Assembly: GCA_900175165.2 (NCBI GenBank) | Contig: FWWN02000336.1 | Span: forward strand, 1-64,000 | Length of the DNA stretch: 64,000 nucleotides | From: Rhizomucor pusillus | Lineage: Eukaryota > Mucoromycota > Mucoromycetes > Mucorales > Lichtheimiaceae | Reading direction: 5' to 3' | In this document: in pieces, positions 38,081-50,042 of the stretch | Layout of the letters: each line of letters begins with the position of its first letter | Numbering within the stretch: the stretch's first letter is position 1 | Translations under genes and position numbers: made by a program | Notes under the pieces: generated by a model | Seen by the model: only the letters and a program-made list of their open reading frames with translations | What the model was told of the DNA's origin: nothing | Database searches by the model: none

Positions 38081-38340
38081 GGAAACAATGAAAAAAGAAA
38101 CTCCAGGTAGTGTTGTTGCCTAGCACAGCAACCTCTCTAACGTTTACGATAATAGAATAAAGAAAAGTAAAGGAAAAAGAAGGATCTATTTTTTTGTGCT
38201 CTCTGTTTTCTGGGTGCCTGAAATAAATATCTTGCACGTGGCAGAGTTACATTGTTGTTGCCGATCAGCATGCCAATCAATGGAGGCTTTGTGTACCTTC
38301 TCGATGTGACAGCCATGCAATGGCTACAAGCTTTTATTAT

Positions 38341-39329
<989 letters not shown>

Positions 39330-39569
39330 TTTGTTGCGTATATCTGAAGAAGAATGAACTGAGCGATATAAGGACACGCTAGCTTTTTATCCTATCAAAA
39401 TGCCACGGATCACGTGTGCATGCTGTGCTTTCAGGGGGCGGCAGCTCTCCTAATCCGCCAGATCGTTCCCAGAAGTTTAAACAACACGAGATGCATATAT
39501 AATTCGAAACGATAACGAGGATTTCGCTTCATGCTTGGATATCATCACTTGTTATCATTAGAGAGCCCT
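39330..39569. other. IDI1 promoter region
   Basis: Short upstream region of IPP isomerase before the tandem duplication begins; no gene seen. Confidence 0.4.
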
Positions 39570-40760
39570 CGTATCGTCAAAAGTAATTCAATGGCTTGCA
39601 GAACATTGCACAGTTGATAAGGATCAGATGATTTCGAAGTAAGCTGGCACAGTGTATGCAAGCTTCAGTGGATACGTAATGTGGTGTCAACAAGAGTCGA
39701 TCAACAAGGTGCATGGTAGTTCTGGTTGCACCAATGTAACCGCGGTAATCCTTTTATGGACTACGCTCGGAACAGCAAACGAGATAATAGCGAGTCTAAC
39801 ACTCTTCCAGTCGGTTAAACTGGATGCTTTTTAGCAGCAGTTCTTTTTCTTTCATCTTTTACGACGCATCGTATACAAGAAAATAGGGATTCGGACAACA
39901 AATATATGCGATTTTCGACTAGGAGATCCGGAGGCCTAGGAGACCTATGTATACTGCTGCACTTCGACAGCCCGAGCGTTCGTCGCAGATGCGTAAGCTG
40001 CATCGAGACGCAGCTGTAGATATTCGGTCTTCTGCCTATTGGAATGTCAACCTCTTCTTATTGCACCACAGTACCTGAAATGGTTCCTTCAATGATTGGC
40101 GCCGAGATCCACTCCGTCCGACTTGCTTGGACTTCGAGGCCAGGAACATCCTTTTGGAACAAGGTAATGCTTCCGTAATCTGTATGCGCGCCTACACGCA
40201 CAGGTTCTGAGATGCTAGTCTTCTCGCCGCATGGATACTTGAGGAGCCGAAGCGTAGGATTCGTCTGAGGATCGTCGTATGCATGACGCTGGATAAAACC
40301 ATTCTTTACCACCGAGTTCTTCCGGGGTCTATTCGTACAACGGAAACAAGTTATTACGGAGTAAGACGCCAAAGCAAATGCTTCAAGGATTTGTTTAGAT
40401 GCTTCGATACAAGTCTGGGTACACCGTGAGAGCCGTAAAAATGCGGCATCAACAGATATGCAGCTCCTTACACTCCAAAACTGCTGGCCATCATCCTTGT
40501 TTTTCCTCAGAAATGGCTGGCAGTGGCTCCTGACTTGCGCCATTTCTAAAGGGACCAAACTTGAAAGCTCTTAGTCAAATATGTACAATCTAGTTGCCAT
40601 TACTTACTGCAAACGTAATTGATATGTGCATTGGGATGTCATACTCTTTTGTATCGCATTTCCCTAATGCCTGTAGTCAATCTGTGCTAAGAACTTGTAG
40701 TTTCCTGTATGTATCTTTGGGCTGTTTATTTCTGCACAAGCATGCCAGTGTAGCCTCACA
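39570..40760. repeat. Tandem duplication, copy A (carries the broken oxygenase)
   Basis: Aligns by eye with 40971-42332 in the same order and orientation, including 3' flank, exons and introns of a 2OG/Fe(II) oxygenase gene. Shared blocks include ATTCAATGGCTT with downstream sequence, GCTGCATCGAGACGCAGCTG, and ATCCACTCCGTCCGACTTGC. Copies differ by many substitutions (roughly 15-20%) and several indels, so the duplication is not recent. Confidence 0.8.
39945..40760 (-). pseudogene. Truncated 2OG/Fe(II) oxygenase pseudogene
   Basis: Degenerate copy of the gene at 41254-42612. It retains exons matching the middle of the protein (GAHTDYGSITLFQKDVPGLE with the first metal His/Asp, and PTLRLLKYPCGEK). 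It lacks the first coding exon (no MATIPIIDFG equivalent). It has also lost about 235 bp of the last exon relative to the intact copy, removing the second metal-binding His (TVHKVV) and the 2-oxoglutarate Arg-x-Ser (DRYSIACF). The remaining 3' exon is joined directly to the penultimate one near 40066. With those residues gone it cannot be a functional oxygenase. Confidence 0.82.
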
Positions 40761-40970
40761 ATTCTACGCGACAAACTGTCTTCATCATCCAGCGCGAATA
40801 ATCTCGTTCGCTTAAGGACATCATCGAGCAGTACGTAGTGTCGAAAGAGCGCCGACATAAAGGGATAGTAAGGCGGCTTCGTTTTACAAATCTCAGCTGA
40901 CCAAGTGTGCGTTTGTAGAGACGGTGTGCCGATAGCCAGGCTTATTATTACTGAGCAGCGTCACAAAAGA

Positions 40971-42332
40971 ATTTATGTAATGTCATAAGCAATTCAATGG
41001 CTTATGAAGCATTACGTAGCTGATAAACGGCGGAAAACTTCGAAGCAAACTTTGGATGTGTATGCAAATTTCGTGAACGCGTAATGTTATTGTTAGACAA
41101 TCCTTTTATGGAATATGTTCGGAACAGCGAAGTAACCCTTCCAGCTGATTAGCTGGGTAAGTTTATTTCTTCTTTCACAGCATGAGGAACTAGGAATTAT
41201 TTAGCAGGAATATGCGATTCTCGAGTAGGAGACTCCTAGGAGAATTATATACATTACTGCACTTTGACAGCCTGAGCGTTCGTTGCAGATACGTAAGCTG
41301 CATCGAGACGCAGCTGTAGATATTCGGCGGAAGTCAAGATCTTGCCGGGTGGGATGCCAACTTCTTGTTGCACCACGGCGTCCTCGGGAACGATCGAACT
41401 GGGAATGGGCGCCAGCGTGGCGTCTCGCAAAGGTTGGTTGAAACAAGCGATCGAGTATCGGTCCATCTCCTGATGTTCGGGTATAAAGACAACTTTGTGC
41501 ACAGTGGACTTGAATAGACCGTTCGTCCAATACTCCAAGATCCTCCCAACATTTACTAGTATTGTTGTGAAAACGGTCAGAGTAAGACATTTTCCGTGGT
41601 CATCCTTTGCAACAGAGTATTACCTAAAATGGATCCCTCAATGATAGGCGCCGAGATCCACTCCGTCCGACTTGCTTGGACTTCGAGGCCAGGAACATCC
41701 TTTTGGAACAAGGTAATGCTTCCATAATCCGTATGCGCGCCTGCACGCACAGGTTCTGAGAAGCTGTTCTTTTCGCCGCATGGATACTTGAGGAAACGAA
41801 GCGTCGGATTCGCTTGAGGATTGTCGTATGCATGACGCTGGCTAAACCATTTTTTACCACCATGCTCTTCCGGGATCTATTCGTACAACGGATACAGGTT
41901 ACTACGGACAATAAAACACCAAACTTGCCTCGAGTGCGATTGCAAATGCTTCAACGATTTGCTTAGATGTTTCGTTGCAAGCCTGAGCGCATTTTGAGAA
42001 TGATCAGAAACATGCAGAATCAGCAGATATTGCTATACAGATCCTTACACTCCAGAACTGTTGAATAGCAATCTTCTTTTCTTCAAAAACTGCTGGCAGC
42101 GGCTGCTGACTTGAGCCGTTTCTGAACGGACCAAAGTTGAAAGCTCTTGTAAAATAATCTAGTTAGTCTTGATGCAATAATGCAATTAATATGACTGGGA
42201 GGACTTACTCTTTGGTATCGCCTTGTCGCTGATGTCTTGGGTCCAATCTGTAAAAGGAAATTAAGAATATGTAGTTTCCTGCATGCATCGTTAGGCTGCT
42301 TACTTTTGCACAAACATGCCGGTATAGCCACG
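40971..42332. repeat. Tandem duplication, copy B (carries the intact oxygenase)
   Basis: Partner of 39570-40760. The similarity stops inside the second exon of the intact gene (about 42332), so the duplication endpoint lies within the gene and copy A was born without its 5' exon and promoter. Confidence 0.8.
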
Positions 42333-42612
42333 ATTGTTCATGATTGCATACATGTTTTTCTCTTCGTATGGAAGATCGTAAAACTCCTTGCTCTAACAGA
42401 ATTTGTTAGCCTATATGTCGCAAAAAGCATGACTTTCCAAATGTTATTAATTGCCATACTATTTGGAAAGCACGGTCCACCAATTCTTGTCTGACTGGAT
42501 GGTTTGTTACGTAGAAGAAACCAATGTTACTGCAGGCATCAAAGACTTGCTTTGCGATTTCTGCAGATCTTGCAGAAAAGTTGCCAAAATCGATGATAGG
42601 AATGGTCGCCAT
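41254..42612 (-). CDS. Isopenicillin-N-synthase-like 2-oxoglutarate/Fe(II) oxygenase
   Basis: 328 aa from seven exons: 42612-42460, 42392-42304, 42247-42209, 42145-42049, 41982-41929, 41876-41624, 41555-41254. The N-terminal DIOX_N domain begins MATIPIIDFGNFSAR and includes IGFFYVTNHPV. The catalytic jelly roll has the HxD pair in GAHTDYGSITLF, the distal His in STVHKVVFIP, and the co-substrate Arg-x-Ser in DRYSIACFNQP, so the metal triad is complete. Such enzymes hydroxylate or desaturate small molecules; the substrate is unknown. The fifth intron has a GC donor (GAG|GCAAGT). A TATA box and a cluster of GATA sites lie just upstream, suggesting nutrient (nitrogen or iron) control. Confidence 0.92.
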
Positions 42613-42664
42613 AATGTCAGTTCTCACGCTTGAAATGCCTAGTCGTCGAAACAATAGAGTGCCA

Positions 42665-42778
42665 CTATATATAGCACATTGACGTTATCGGGTCGATAAG
42701 ATAAGCGGTTATGTCGATGGGAAAAAAACAAGAGGAGTGCTAGTGTTTATAGCTTATCTGCCCGAAAATATCGATAAG
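42665..42778 (-). promoter_or_regulatory. TATA box and GATA-factor site cluster
   Basis: Upstream of the oxygenase start at 42612. A TATATATAG-type TATA box is at about 42666-42673. Beyond it are five GATAA cores within 95 bp: TTATC at 42685, overlapping GATAAG at 42695-42700 and 42700-42705, CTTATC at 42753-42758, and GATAAG at 42773-42778. HGATAR is the known core for fungal GATA factors (AreA/NIT2 nitrogen, SRE/SreA iron). Density is well above chance; which factor binds is unknown. Confidence 0.55.
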
Positions 42779-43186
42779 GCAAAGTCTCTGTGTTCCACAA
42801 GCATAGCAAACTGTCATTTGATAGCCATTGTCCAAGCCCGCAAGGCGGCTTGAAGAAAACAAAAGCACTCTATCTCGGCAAAGCATTAATCCTTTTTCAC
42901 ATATGGAGTTGCCCTAGCCACTTATGTTTCCAAGAATCCGGATCCTCCTTTCCATGTAATCCGAATAACCGGATTTCAAAGCAAACCGCTTCACATTGAG
43001 ACAGTGCGTAGAACGATTATATATACCAAATTTTTTTTCGAGAGGTTGACAGTTTCTTATGTTAAGAAGCGAAAAGCGACCATGCGAGAATAATTAGTAA
43101 AGGAAAAAGAAATCAATGCGTGTCTTGGAGTGTGAAGGGTACGTTTAAGCAAAGGAAGGCGAGCGTAAAGGAAATGGATGATGCTA
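42779..43186. other. Intergenic, no supported gene
   Basis: Lies between the oxygenase upstream region and the 3' end of the SDS3-like gene. No gene or repeat is seen. Confidence 0.45.
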
Positions 43187-45226
43187 TTATGAATGCTTTG
43201 AAAACAACTGGTATTTTCCCTTTACTACCTGTGCAAAGGGTAATCTGGTTTTTGACCCGTCTGTTCGCTGAATGATAACCTACAAAAAACCTGAGTATCC
43301 GAATACTATAATAATCGACGAAATGAATTTACCTCGGTATCTGTAGCCGACAGGAACTTGGCACTAAATCGCCCTGCTGTCGCATCTACAATCGTAAATT
43401 GATCTCCCTTCCGAAATACTTGGCCGTGGTAGAATAATTGCCCTTGATTGGTATATACGGGCCCAGAAGCATTTAAAGACGTCGTGCTTGCTATGCTATT
43501 TACGTTCAGCCCATGCCGTACATGCTTCGACGTTGACGCATTTCCACTTCTTTCAGCATCCATATCATTTGCTACATTGCGACTAACGTCAGTGAAAATT
43601 ACTAGCGTTCATTTCCTTTCGTTCTACGTACATTTCCTTGTTAGCTACATAATAATGTATTAGATCCTCTGTATACTACTGCCTGATATGTTCAGAGCTT
43701 ACCCCTAATGCATTCAGATCATCCTCGATCGTTTTCATAGGTAGCCCTTCAGCACCCGGAGCTCTAGGGAAGCCAATAGATCGTTGTAACCGATGCAATT
43801 CTTTGCTTTCCTGACCCATTTGTCTCTTCCTCGGCATTAGCACGTTGGGATCGGGTACTCTATCAGCATCCGAGAGCGGTTCGTTCAGCTTCTCGCGTTC
43901 ATTATCGAGCTCCAATCGTTTGCGACTTAATGATGATATTATACGTCGTCTCAAAGCACCCTTTCCCGCCTATATCACAAATCAGCGTCACGTGTTTAAC
44001 TACGGAAAATCCAACCTATCACTTACAATAAAGTCGACGTTAGCCTGGTACTCAAGTCCTTCAAATTGTTGTTGATGATTCATTCGTTTATATTTCCGCC
44101 AGGCTTCCGCTGTCTTTATGCGTTTGCTTCGTTTCTCTTCAATAGTTTTCATCATGGCCACTAACTCTGGATGTGTTCCTAAAATACATGCAAAAGCATA
44201 AGTTGCATGTAAGCACCACAGAAAAATAAAAGAGATGTACCTTGTGCAATCATCAATGCTTCTTCGTTGAGCTCTGCCATCTTCTCTTGATACATTCTAT
44301 AAGTCCTGTATAAGAAAAACATACTAGTCATATCCAATTCTTAGATATTTACTTGTCTCTCAGTCGGGCAAACTCGACCTCGATCTTTGTAAGCGCTTCT
44401 AATGCTTCCGTATGCCATCGTTCATATTCCTCGCTGCCATCTTCATCGTCTGCGTCCTGATGTTAGAAAATTGATCTGACATATAAATGCAACAGAAAAA
44501 TGTACCTTCATGCGCTTTTGCATTACTCTGCTCTTCCTCCTTTGTAGGTAAACTAGGCGTATCTTTCTCGGTTTCATCCCGGTCATTGCCCTCGTCATTG
44601 CCATTTTCCTGCTCTGTCTTTGGAGAACCTGGAGGATCCTTCTCCTTGTCGCCATTCTCCAACGTCGCTACTGCCAGCAAGGATCCTTCCTTTTTATTCA
44701 GAACTTTGCTGGCTCTTCTTTTATCCCATTCTTCCTGTTCAATTGCATCTGAATTCCGCCGTTTTTTTCCCGGCTTTTTTCCAGCGGAAGGGCTGTCTTC
44801 ATTTGCATCTTGTACATGATCAGTGGTGCTGTTTTCGTTTTCTTGATCCTTTGACGGGGATACCGGATCATCCTCTTGCCTTTCTTCTTGTTCTTCTCCC
44901 TCGTCTTCCTCATCCACGCGATCATCCATGTCCATTGGCGCGTTGCTCAGAGTATCCGAGCTGTCTGAAGAAAATAAGGCTTCTGATGATCCTCCCAAGA
45001 CTATATCGTCCTCGTCGTTGATATCTATCTTATCAGTAGGAGTTAGGGAGCCGTCCCCGTCATCCAGGGCAAAGTCGTCTTCTTCGAGAGCACTGCCATG
45101 AGGAGGGTCCTCCTCATCACTAAGCTCTGACGGTGAGGAACCCAGTGATAACCTGGACGAATCAGGCCGGGTAGAGACATCATCGTCGATGCCGTCACTT
45201 GAGAGTACGGAATGTGAAGCTTCCAT
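43187..45226 (-). CDS. SDS3: Sds3/BRMS1-family subunit of the Sin3 histone deacetylase complex
   Basis: 553 aa; exons 45226-44506, 44449-44353, 44305-44241, 44178-44027, 43969-43703, 43644-43628 (17 nt), 43582-43333, 43279-43187. The first 240 residues are acidic and Ser-rich (GEEQEERQEDDPVSPSKDQE). The Sds3 core follows: EALEALTKIEVEFARLRDK, then TYRMYQEKMAELNEEALMIA with QGTHPELVAMMKTIEEKRSK, the family signature. The C-terminal part contains KGDQFTIVDATAGRFSAKF and VIIQRTDGSKTRLPFAQV, reminiscent of the Sin3-interaction and nucleosome-facing ends of Sds3 homologues. It is a scaffold for Sin3-Rpd3 deacetylase, acting in the nucleus. The 17-nt exon between 43627 and 43645 is my reconstruction to join the flanking frames; the rest is firm. 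Confidence 0.88.
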
Positions 45227-46300
45227 TAAACGAAAACTTGTGTAGAGAGTAGTAGTTGCTTCACCGGTAAAAGATAAATCACGTAGAGGGACGGTGACAG
45301 TACGAGACAAGTGTCAAGCACGGTGTACAGGTAAGGGGAAAGTAGCCAGCGCCTTCAGTTTAGAGCACAGTGGCGTTACAAATTGGAAGCAGTTCACGAC
45401 CGTACAGGCTAGGTGTAGCTGCGTTGCTGGTTTTTCGTCTGTGATTAGCAGAAAAGAGGGGTGTTATTGAAAGGCACAAGCTGACGAGAAAGCAACTTGC
45501 GGCATTTTTAACCTCCGAGAACGTAACGTTTGGTCTTTGCGACACACCAACACCGCAACAACGGTCCTCCAAGCTACTAGCGCATACAAGCCGTAAGCGT
45601 ATATTTGCGTCGTAGCTCGATGGCAATAAATATATATATTATCGATCGATATTTCTATCTTTCCCATCCAAATACATTCGTTTCGAACAAGGTGATCAAT
45701 TATGGTATGTATAAACTTAACGAACTTATCGACATATGCTCTTGAGAGAGACATGAACACCGCAATGTTCTTTCTTATCCCATCCCTTTTGTCTCTTACT
45801 TGGACAGGTATACTGTTCTTTGTATTTCGGGTTTGTTGTATTTTTAGCCACTTTTTAGCCACAAATCAGCTTTGCATACTGGTTTTTTTGAATTCGAATT
45901 CCCGCTGAAAGTGAATGTGTGCCGTAAGCACGTGACCGTTTTGATCGAAGCAGAACTCGATGCTTACGATAATTTGTCTATTGGTCTCTCTCAACACAAA
46001 ACTAGGCAGAAGCCAAAGATTTCTGGAAGAGACAAAGGTGAAATTTTTTACTTCTATTGTTTTTGGATCTATTATATGATTGTTGTGCCACCTCCACCAT
46101 TATTGAACATTGATCAATCCATAAATACGACAGTGAAAATTAAGCAGATTTACGAGCGTAGGCAATGATCGTGAGTTTATCTTTTGTCTATTTTTTCACA
46201 TGCTTACGGTAGTGCTTGAACTGGTTGACAATGGTATCAATCGCTTTGGCTGAACATTGAAATGTCATTGTTATTGTCTTTATTGTCGCATTAAGCAAGC
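45227..46300. other. Intergenic, no supported gene
   Basis: About 1.1 kb from the SDS3-like promoter to the LINE fragment. Weak ORFs (45360-45626 minus, 45702-45908 plus, 45872-46168 plus) lack features; TA-repeats occur near 45630. Confidence 0.4.
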
Positions 46301-47645
46301 AACTTATATTAATATTTTTTATGAAGTACGTAGACAAGCCGCTTGCGTACATTGCTCACAAAGGCGTCATCTCGTCGAACACGCTTTCTTTTTATAACTG
46401 TTGTTATAAAGGACTGCTTGTTTTTGGCACGCCAGTATCCAAAGTCCTTTTCAGCACCTCCGCGTTTCGGAACCGGGACACATAATACAGAAATTCGCCC
46501 AAATATTTCAGCATTTGAACGCGCTGGCGCCGGCGCGTACTTTCCCGGTAAGTTATCCCAGCATGGCAGAAAGCTACGCCGAAACACTTTGCGCGTAAGA
46601 AATTCCAGATCCATTCCACCACGGGTTATTGGTTTCACTATGAAATCGCATTGTGATTGCGAAGATAGCTGGCGTTGAGAGTCCCTTAAGCGTCGAAAAA
46701 AACGGTTCCAGTTGCCATATCCCTTCAATGATAGCGATATTGAAGGCCTGAACTTGGAGCCGAATCTTAGGGCCATTCGACCTGTTCAGAATATACCAGC
46801 GAGTGAACAGGGAGGGTCAACCAAGGGGTTAATTCGTTGGCCGAGAGTCTAGGTCCGCAGTGGACACAAAATGTGTCGTACCTGTGAAGGCAAAACAACG
46901 TCAGGACGGATGCAGGACCAGTCGACTTGTAGGCCTAACCTATCCGCAGTGCGAGAAGCTGTGCGAAATGGACCTAGCTGCTTAGCTGCATATGTACGCA
47001 GGTCCGGGAAGACTAGAGGGATTAAAGACAGTGGGAGTATCGCACGCCGTTCGCAGGACGTGTGCCAGAATGAGTAGCGCAAAGGACTTTGAGGCTGAGG
47101 AATCGAATCCTAGCAGCGGAAGAAGCCAACGCGGCAAAGCAGAGTGTTGAAAGACAGGATCTAGGATTGCCATACCGCCTTCAGATCGTGGACGAGCCAA
47201 AGACTTAAAACTGATACGAGGAATGCTGCGATTATTTATAAGTTGTCCAATGATTGAGTGAAAGCAACGCAGGAAGGACAGAGATACAGGCAAGGTTCTG
47301 GAACAGTGCCAAATACGACTTCGAATAAGCGAGTTGGCGACTAGACCGCAACCAGCAATTGAGAGAGACCGTTGTGAGAGCAAGTTGACATGAGTGCGAG
47401 CTATCATAAGACACTCGTCAAGAAATCGATTAAGTTGTTGAGCATCGTGAGTTAAGGATAACCAAGGTATATGGTTGATGTAGGGGAGGAGTAATCTGGC
47501 CACCAGGTGATATTCTCGTCTCGTAAAGCTTCGATCCATTCCAGATGCCGTCTACCGGATAGGGAAATTGCGGCCGTCTTGCGTCGACTTAAATAAGCAT
47601 TAGCAGCCTTCCCATAGAGATCAAGCAGTTGGACCGAAATGGCAA
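46301..47645 (-). mobile_element. 5'-truncated non-LTR retrotransposon (LINE) fragment
   Basis: On the minus strand, reading from 47645 downward, the sequence encodes the C-terminal part of a LINE reverse transcriptase: LYGKAANAYLSRRKTAAISL, IYLGYP, then RSRIWHCSRTLPVSL, RSEGGMAILDP and QHSALPRWLLPLL. Those blocks are typical of the region after the RT catalytic core (thumb and beyond). Further down, a C-x-x-C plus ETR segment (CIMCPGSETRR) fits the terminal CCHC-like knuckle. Frame changes near 47480 and several stops below 46800 show decay. There is no RT catalytic YxDD box or endonuclease, so only the 3' third survives, consistent with 5' truncation on insertion. It lies 230 bp upstream of RPS28. 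Confidence 0.8.
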
Positions 47646-47877
47646 GTGCATATTGTTAATCGAAAAGAATGTCTATTTATTTCTTTCCAAAGGTTTAAAT
47701 TTGATTGAGTGCGATGCAAAATTGATGCTCCAATGCAAATTATCGATCACTCAATCAATAACAGCAGTTTCAACAAGCCACTGGTTCATGCTCCACGTAC
47801 GGGTAAATGTTCATACCGCCTGTGAACAGGAGAAGGCCAAGGTAAAGTAAACTCCTCCTCTTCTCCTACAAGTCGAT

Positions 47878-48552
47878 ATGGTAAGTAGAAAGTTGATATT
47901 TTATCTCCAGCAGGATCTTGAAGGATGGATGATGGGTTACGGTTATGGATGGAATTGGATGGATGCTCGAAAATATTGCGGTCAGTCGACATATCTATGC
48001 ACATTACACCAGAATGGACATGTCATTACGAATGCATACGATACCGAACAACATCGCGGCAATGCAGATTTGAACGTCAAAGAAATCTATAACGTCCTTT
48101 ACTCTTTGAACACTACCGAAATTTTGCATCTGCAACTTAATAGGTTACGATTGTACGCTGGATAATACAACCGCAAAAGCGTAAAATGCGAAAATTGCTA
48201 GATATGTCGACTGTCATGCACAAATGCAAGAGTCAGTTAAATATTCGACGTGAAAAAGACAAAGAGAGAGGAAGAGAGAGATTATGGCTGGAATAGACGG
48301 TTGTATCATGGATAGAATGAGGACGAGTTTGTAACGCGGTTGTTGTAGGACGCCCAAAAGCAGCCCGTAAAGCTTGCCCGCGTTATCAAGGTTCTCGGCC
48401 GCACTGGCTCTCGTGGTGGTGTTACTCAGGTCCGCGTTGAATTCATGGACGATACCAACCGTAGCATTATCCGCAACGTCAAGGGTCCCGTCCGCGAAAA
48501 CGACATTCTCTGCCTTTTGGAATCCGAACGCGAAGCCCGCCGTCTTCGTTAA
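47878..48552 (+). CDS. RPS28: Cytosolic ribosomal protein eS28, first coding exon is only ATG
   Basis: 68 aa. The second exon (48349-48552) encodes [20 protein letters not shown] through the invariant [10 protein letters not shown] end, lacking only the start Met. The nearest upstream ATG followed by a donor is at 47878-47880, directly followed by GTAAGT; a 468-nt intron then ends in TTGTAG before GAC. So exon 1 contributes the start codon alone, and the sum is in frame. eS28 lies near the mRNA exit/E-site of the 40S subunit. The long intron is four to ten times the local average, as in many ribosomal-protein genes, and could carry regulatory or snoRNA sequence, though I saw no clear box C/D pair. 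Confidence 0.92.
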
Positions 48553-48799
48553 ATTCTATAGCCTTGCTGTACAATCAATGCATGTAAACTTCGATGATAT
48601 TTCAATGCATTAAAAAAATGTAAACCTCTTGCGAACTTCAACGCATAATGGAAAGGTCGATTTCTTGGACTCAGAGTGATTGGGATTGGTGCAGCGCGGC
48701 TGTTCCTGAATTGTGGCTTCGATTGAATTTAAGTAAGTGCGGTGAGTCAGGACTCTTGACAGTTTCCTCTCGAGTTTCCTTTCTTGTATTCCAAATACA

Positions 48800-50042
48800 A
48801 TGTCCCCATTGTCTGTTGAGGAAAAGTACAACCTAATTACCCGGAACTTGCAAGAAGTTATCGGTGGGGACGAAATTAAAAAGATCCTCGCTGAGCGAGA
48901 CTTGAAATTGTACTGGGGCACTGCACCCACCGGCCGTCCGCACGTTGGTTACTTTGTGCCAATGACCAAGATTGCAGACTTTTTGGCTGCTGGTGTAGAG
49001 GTAACTAGAATTGAGCTGCCATCGACTGCGCAGGGTTGACAGTGGCATTAACAAATTCGAATAACAGGTCAAGATCTTGCTTGCAGATTTGCATGCGTTC
49101 CTGGATAACATGAAAGCACCTTTGGAACTCGTCAAACACCGAGTCAAATACTACGAAGCAATTATCAAGGCTGTCTTGAAATCTATCGGTGTTCCTATCG
49201 ACAAGTTGACGTTTGTTATCGGCTCCAGCTTCGAATTATCACCAGAATATACCATGGACAACTTTAAATTGGCAGCATGCGTAACGGAGCATGATGCCAA
49301 AAAAGCTGGTGCAGAAGTTGTCAAGCAAGTTGCATCTCCGTTACTGTCTGGTCTGCTCTACCCAGGCATGCAGGCTTTGGATGAAGAATACTTGAAAGTA
49401 GATGCTCAATTTGGTGGTGTCGATCAGCGCAAGATCTTTGTATTTGCCGAAAAGTACCTTCCTCAACTCGGGTACGCTAAGCGTTCTCACTTAATGAACC
49501 CTATGGTTCCTGGCTTGGCCGGAGCCAAGATGTCTTCTTCTGATCCAGACTCCAAGATTGACTTTTTGGATGATGCAAAGGCTGTGCAAAAGAAGATCAA
49601 GAAAGCATTCTGCGAAGAGGGCAACATTACCGAAAACGGTCTCCTTTCATTCCTCAAGTTTGTCTACTTCCCTCTCAAGAGCTTGAGCACTCCCGAGCCC
49701 AAGTTTGTCTGCCCACGACCTGAAAAGTGGGGTGGCGATATTGTTTACGACAGCTATGAAAAGTTAGAAGAAGACTTCAAGAATAAGCAGCTGCATCCAG
49801 GCGATCTCAAGTCTGGTGTTATTCAAGTTATCAACGAGCTTCTGGACCCTATCCGCAAAGCATTTGAGGACCCAGAGATGAAGAAGCTTGAAGAGTTGGC
49901 CTACCCTCCACCAGTAGTAGAGAAGAAGGAAAAGAAGGTCAAGAACAAGAAGAAGGCGTCTTTGCAAGAAAATGGTAACGCCCAACAAACCAAGCAAGCA
50001 GAGAAGCCAGCAGCAGAAGAACCAGCAAAGGAAAACCAATAA
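48800..50042 (+). CDS. TYS1: Cytosolic tyrosyl-tRNA synthetase
   Basis: 391 aa from exons 48800-49000 and 49068-50042. Class I synthetase signatures: the HIGH-like HVGY in [15 protein letters not shown], and the KMSSS loop in [15 protein letters not shown]. Tyr-specific features are visible ([20 protein letters not shown]). The C-terminus is a Lys/Glu-rich tail ([18 protein letters not shown] ... ) like the yeast enzyme, with no EMAPII domain as found in animals. It charges tRNA-Tyr in the cytosol. It lies 247 bp after RPS28 on the same strand, so both translation genes may share an upstream control region, but they are separate transcripts by spacing and introns. Confidence 0.96.

Noticed and set aside
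40058..40558. A 166-aa functional oxygenase at the duplicated locus
   Set aside because: The open frame crosses former introns and lacks the first exon, distal His and Arg-x-Ser, so it is a shadow of a pseudogene.
44487..45021. Antisense ORFs within the SDS3-like gene
   Set aside because: Ser/Leu-rich shadows of the acidic first exon; no start context or domain.
47881..48348. Box C/D snoRNA in the RPS28 intron
   Set aside because: A GATGATG occurs near 47927, but no matching D box with terminal stem at suitable spacing was found by eye.
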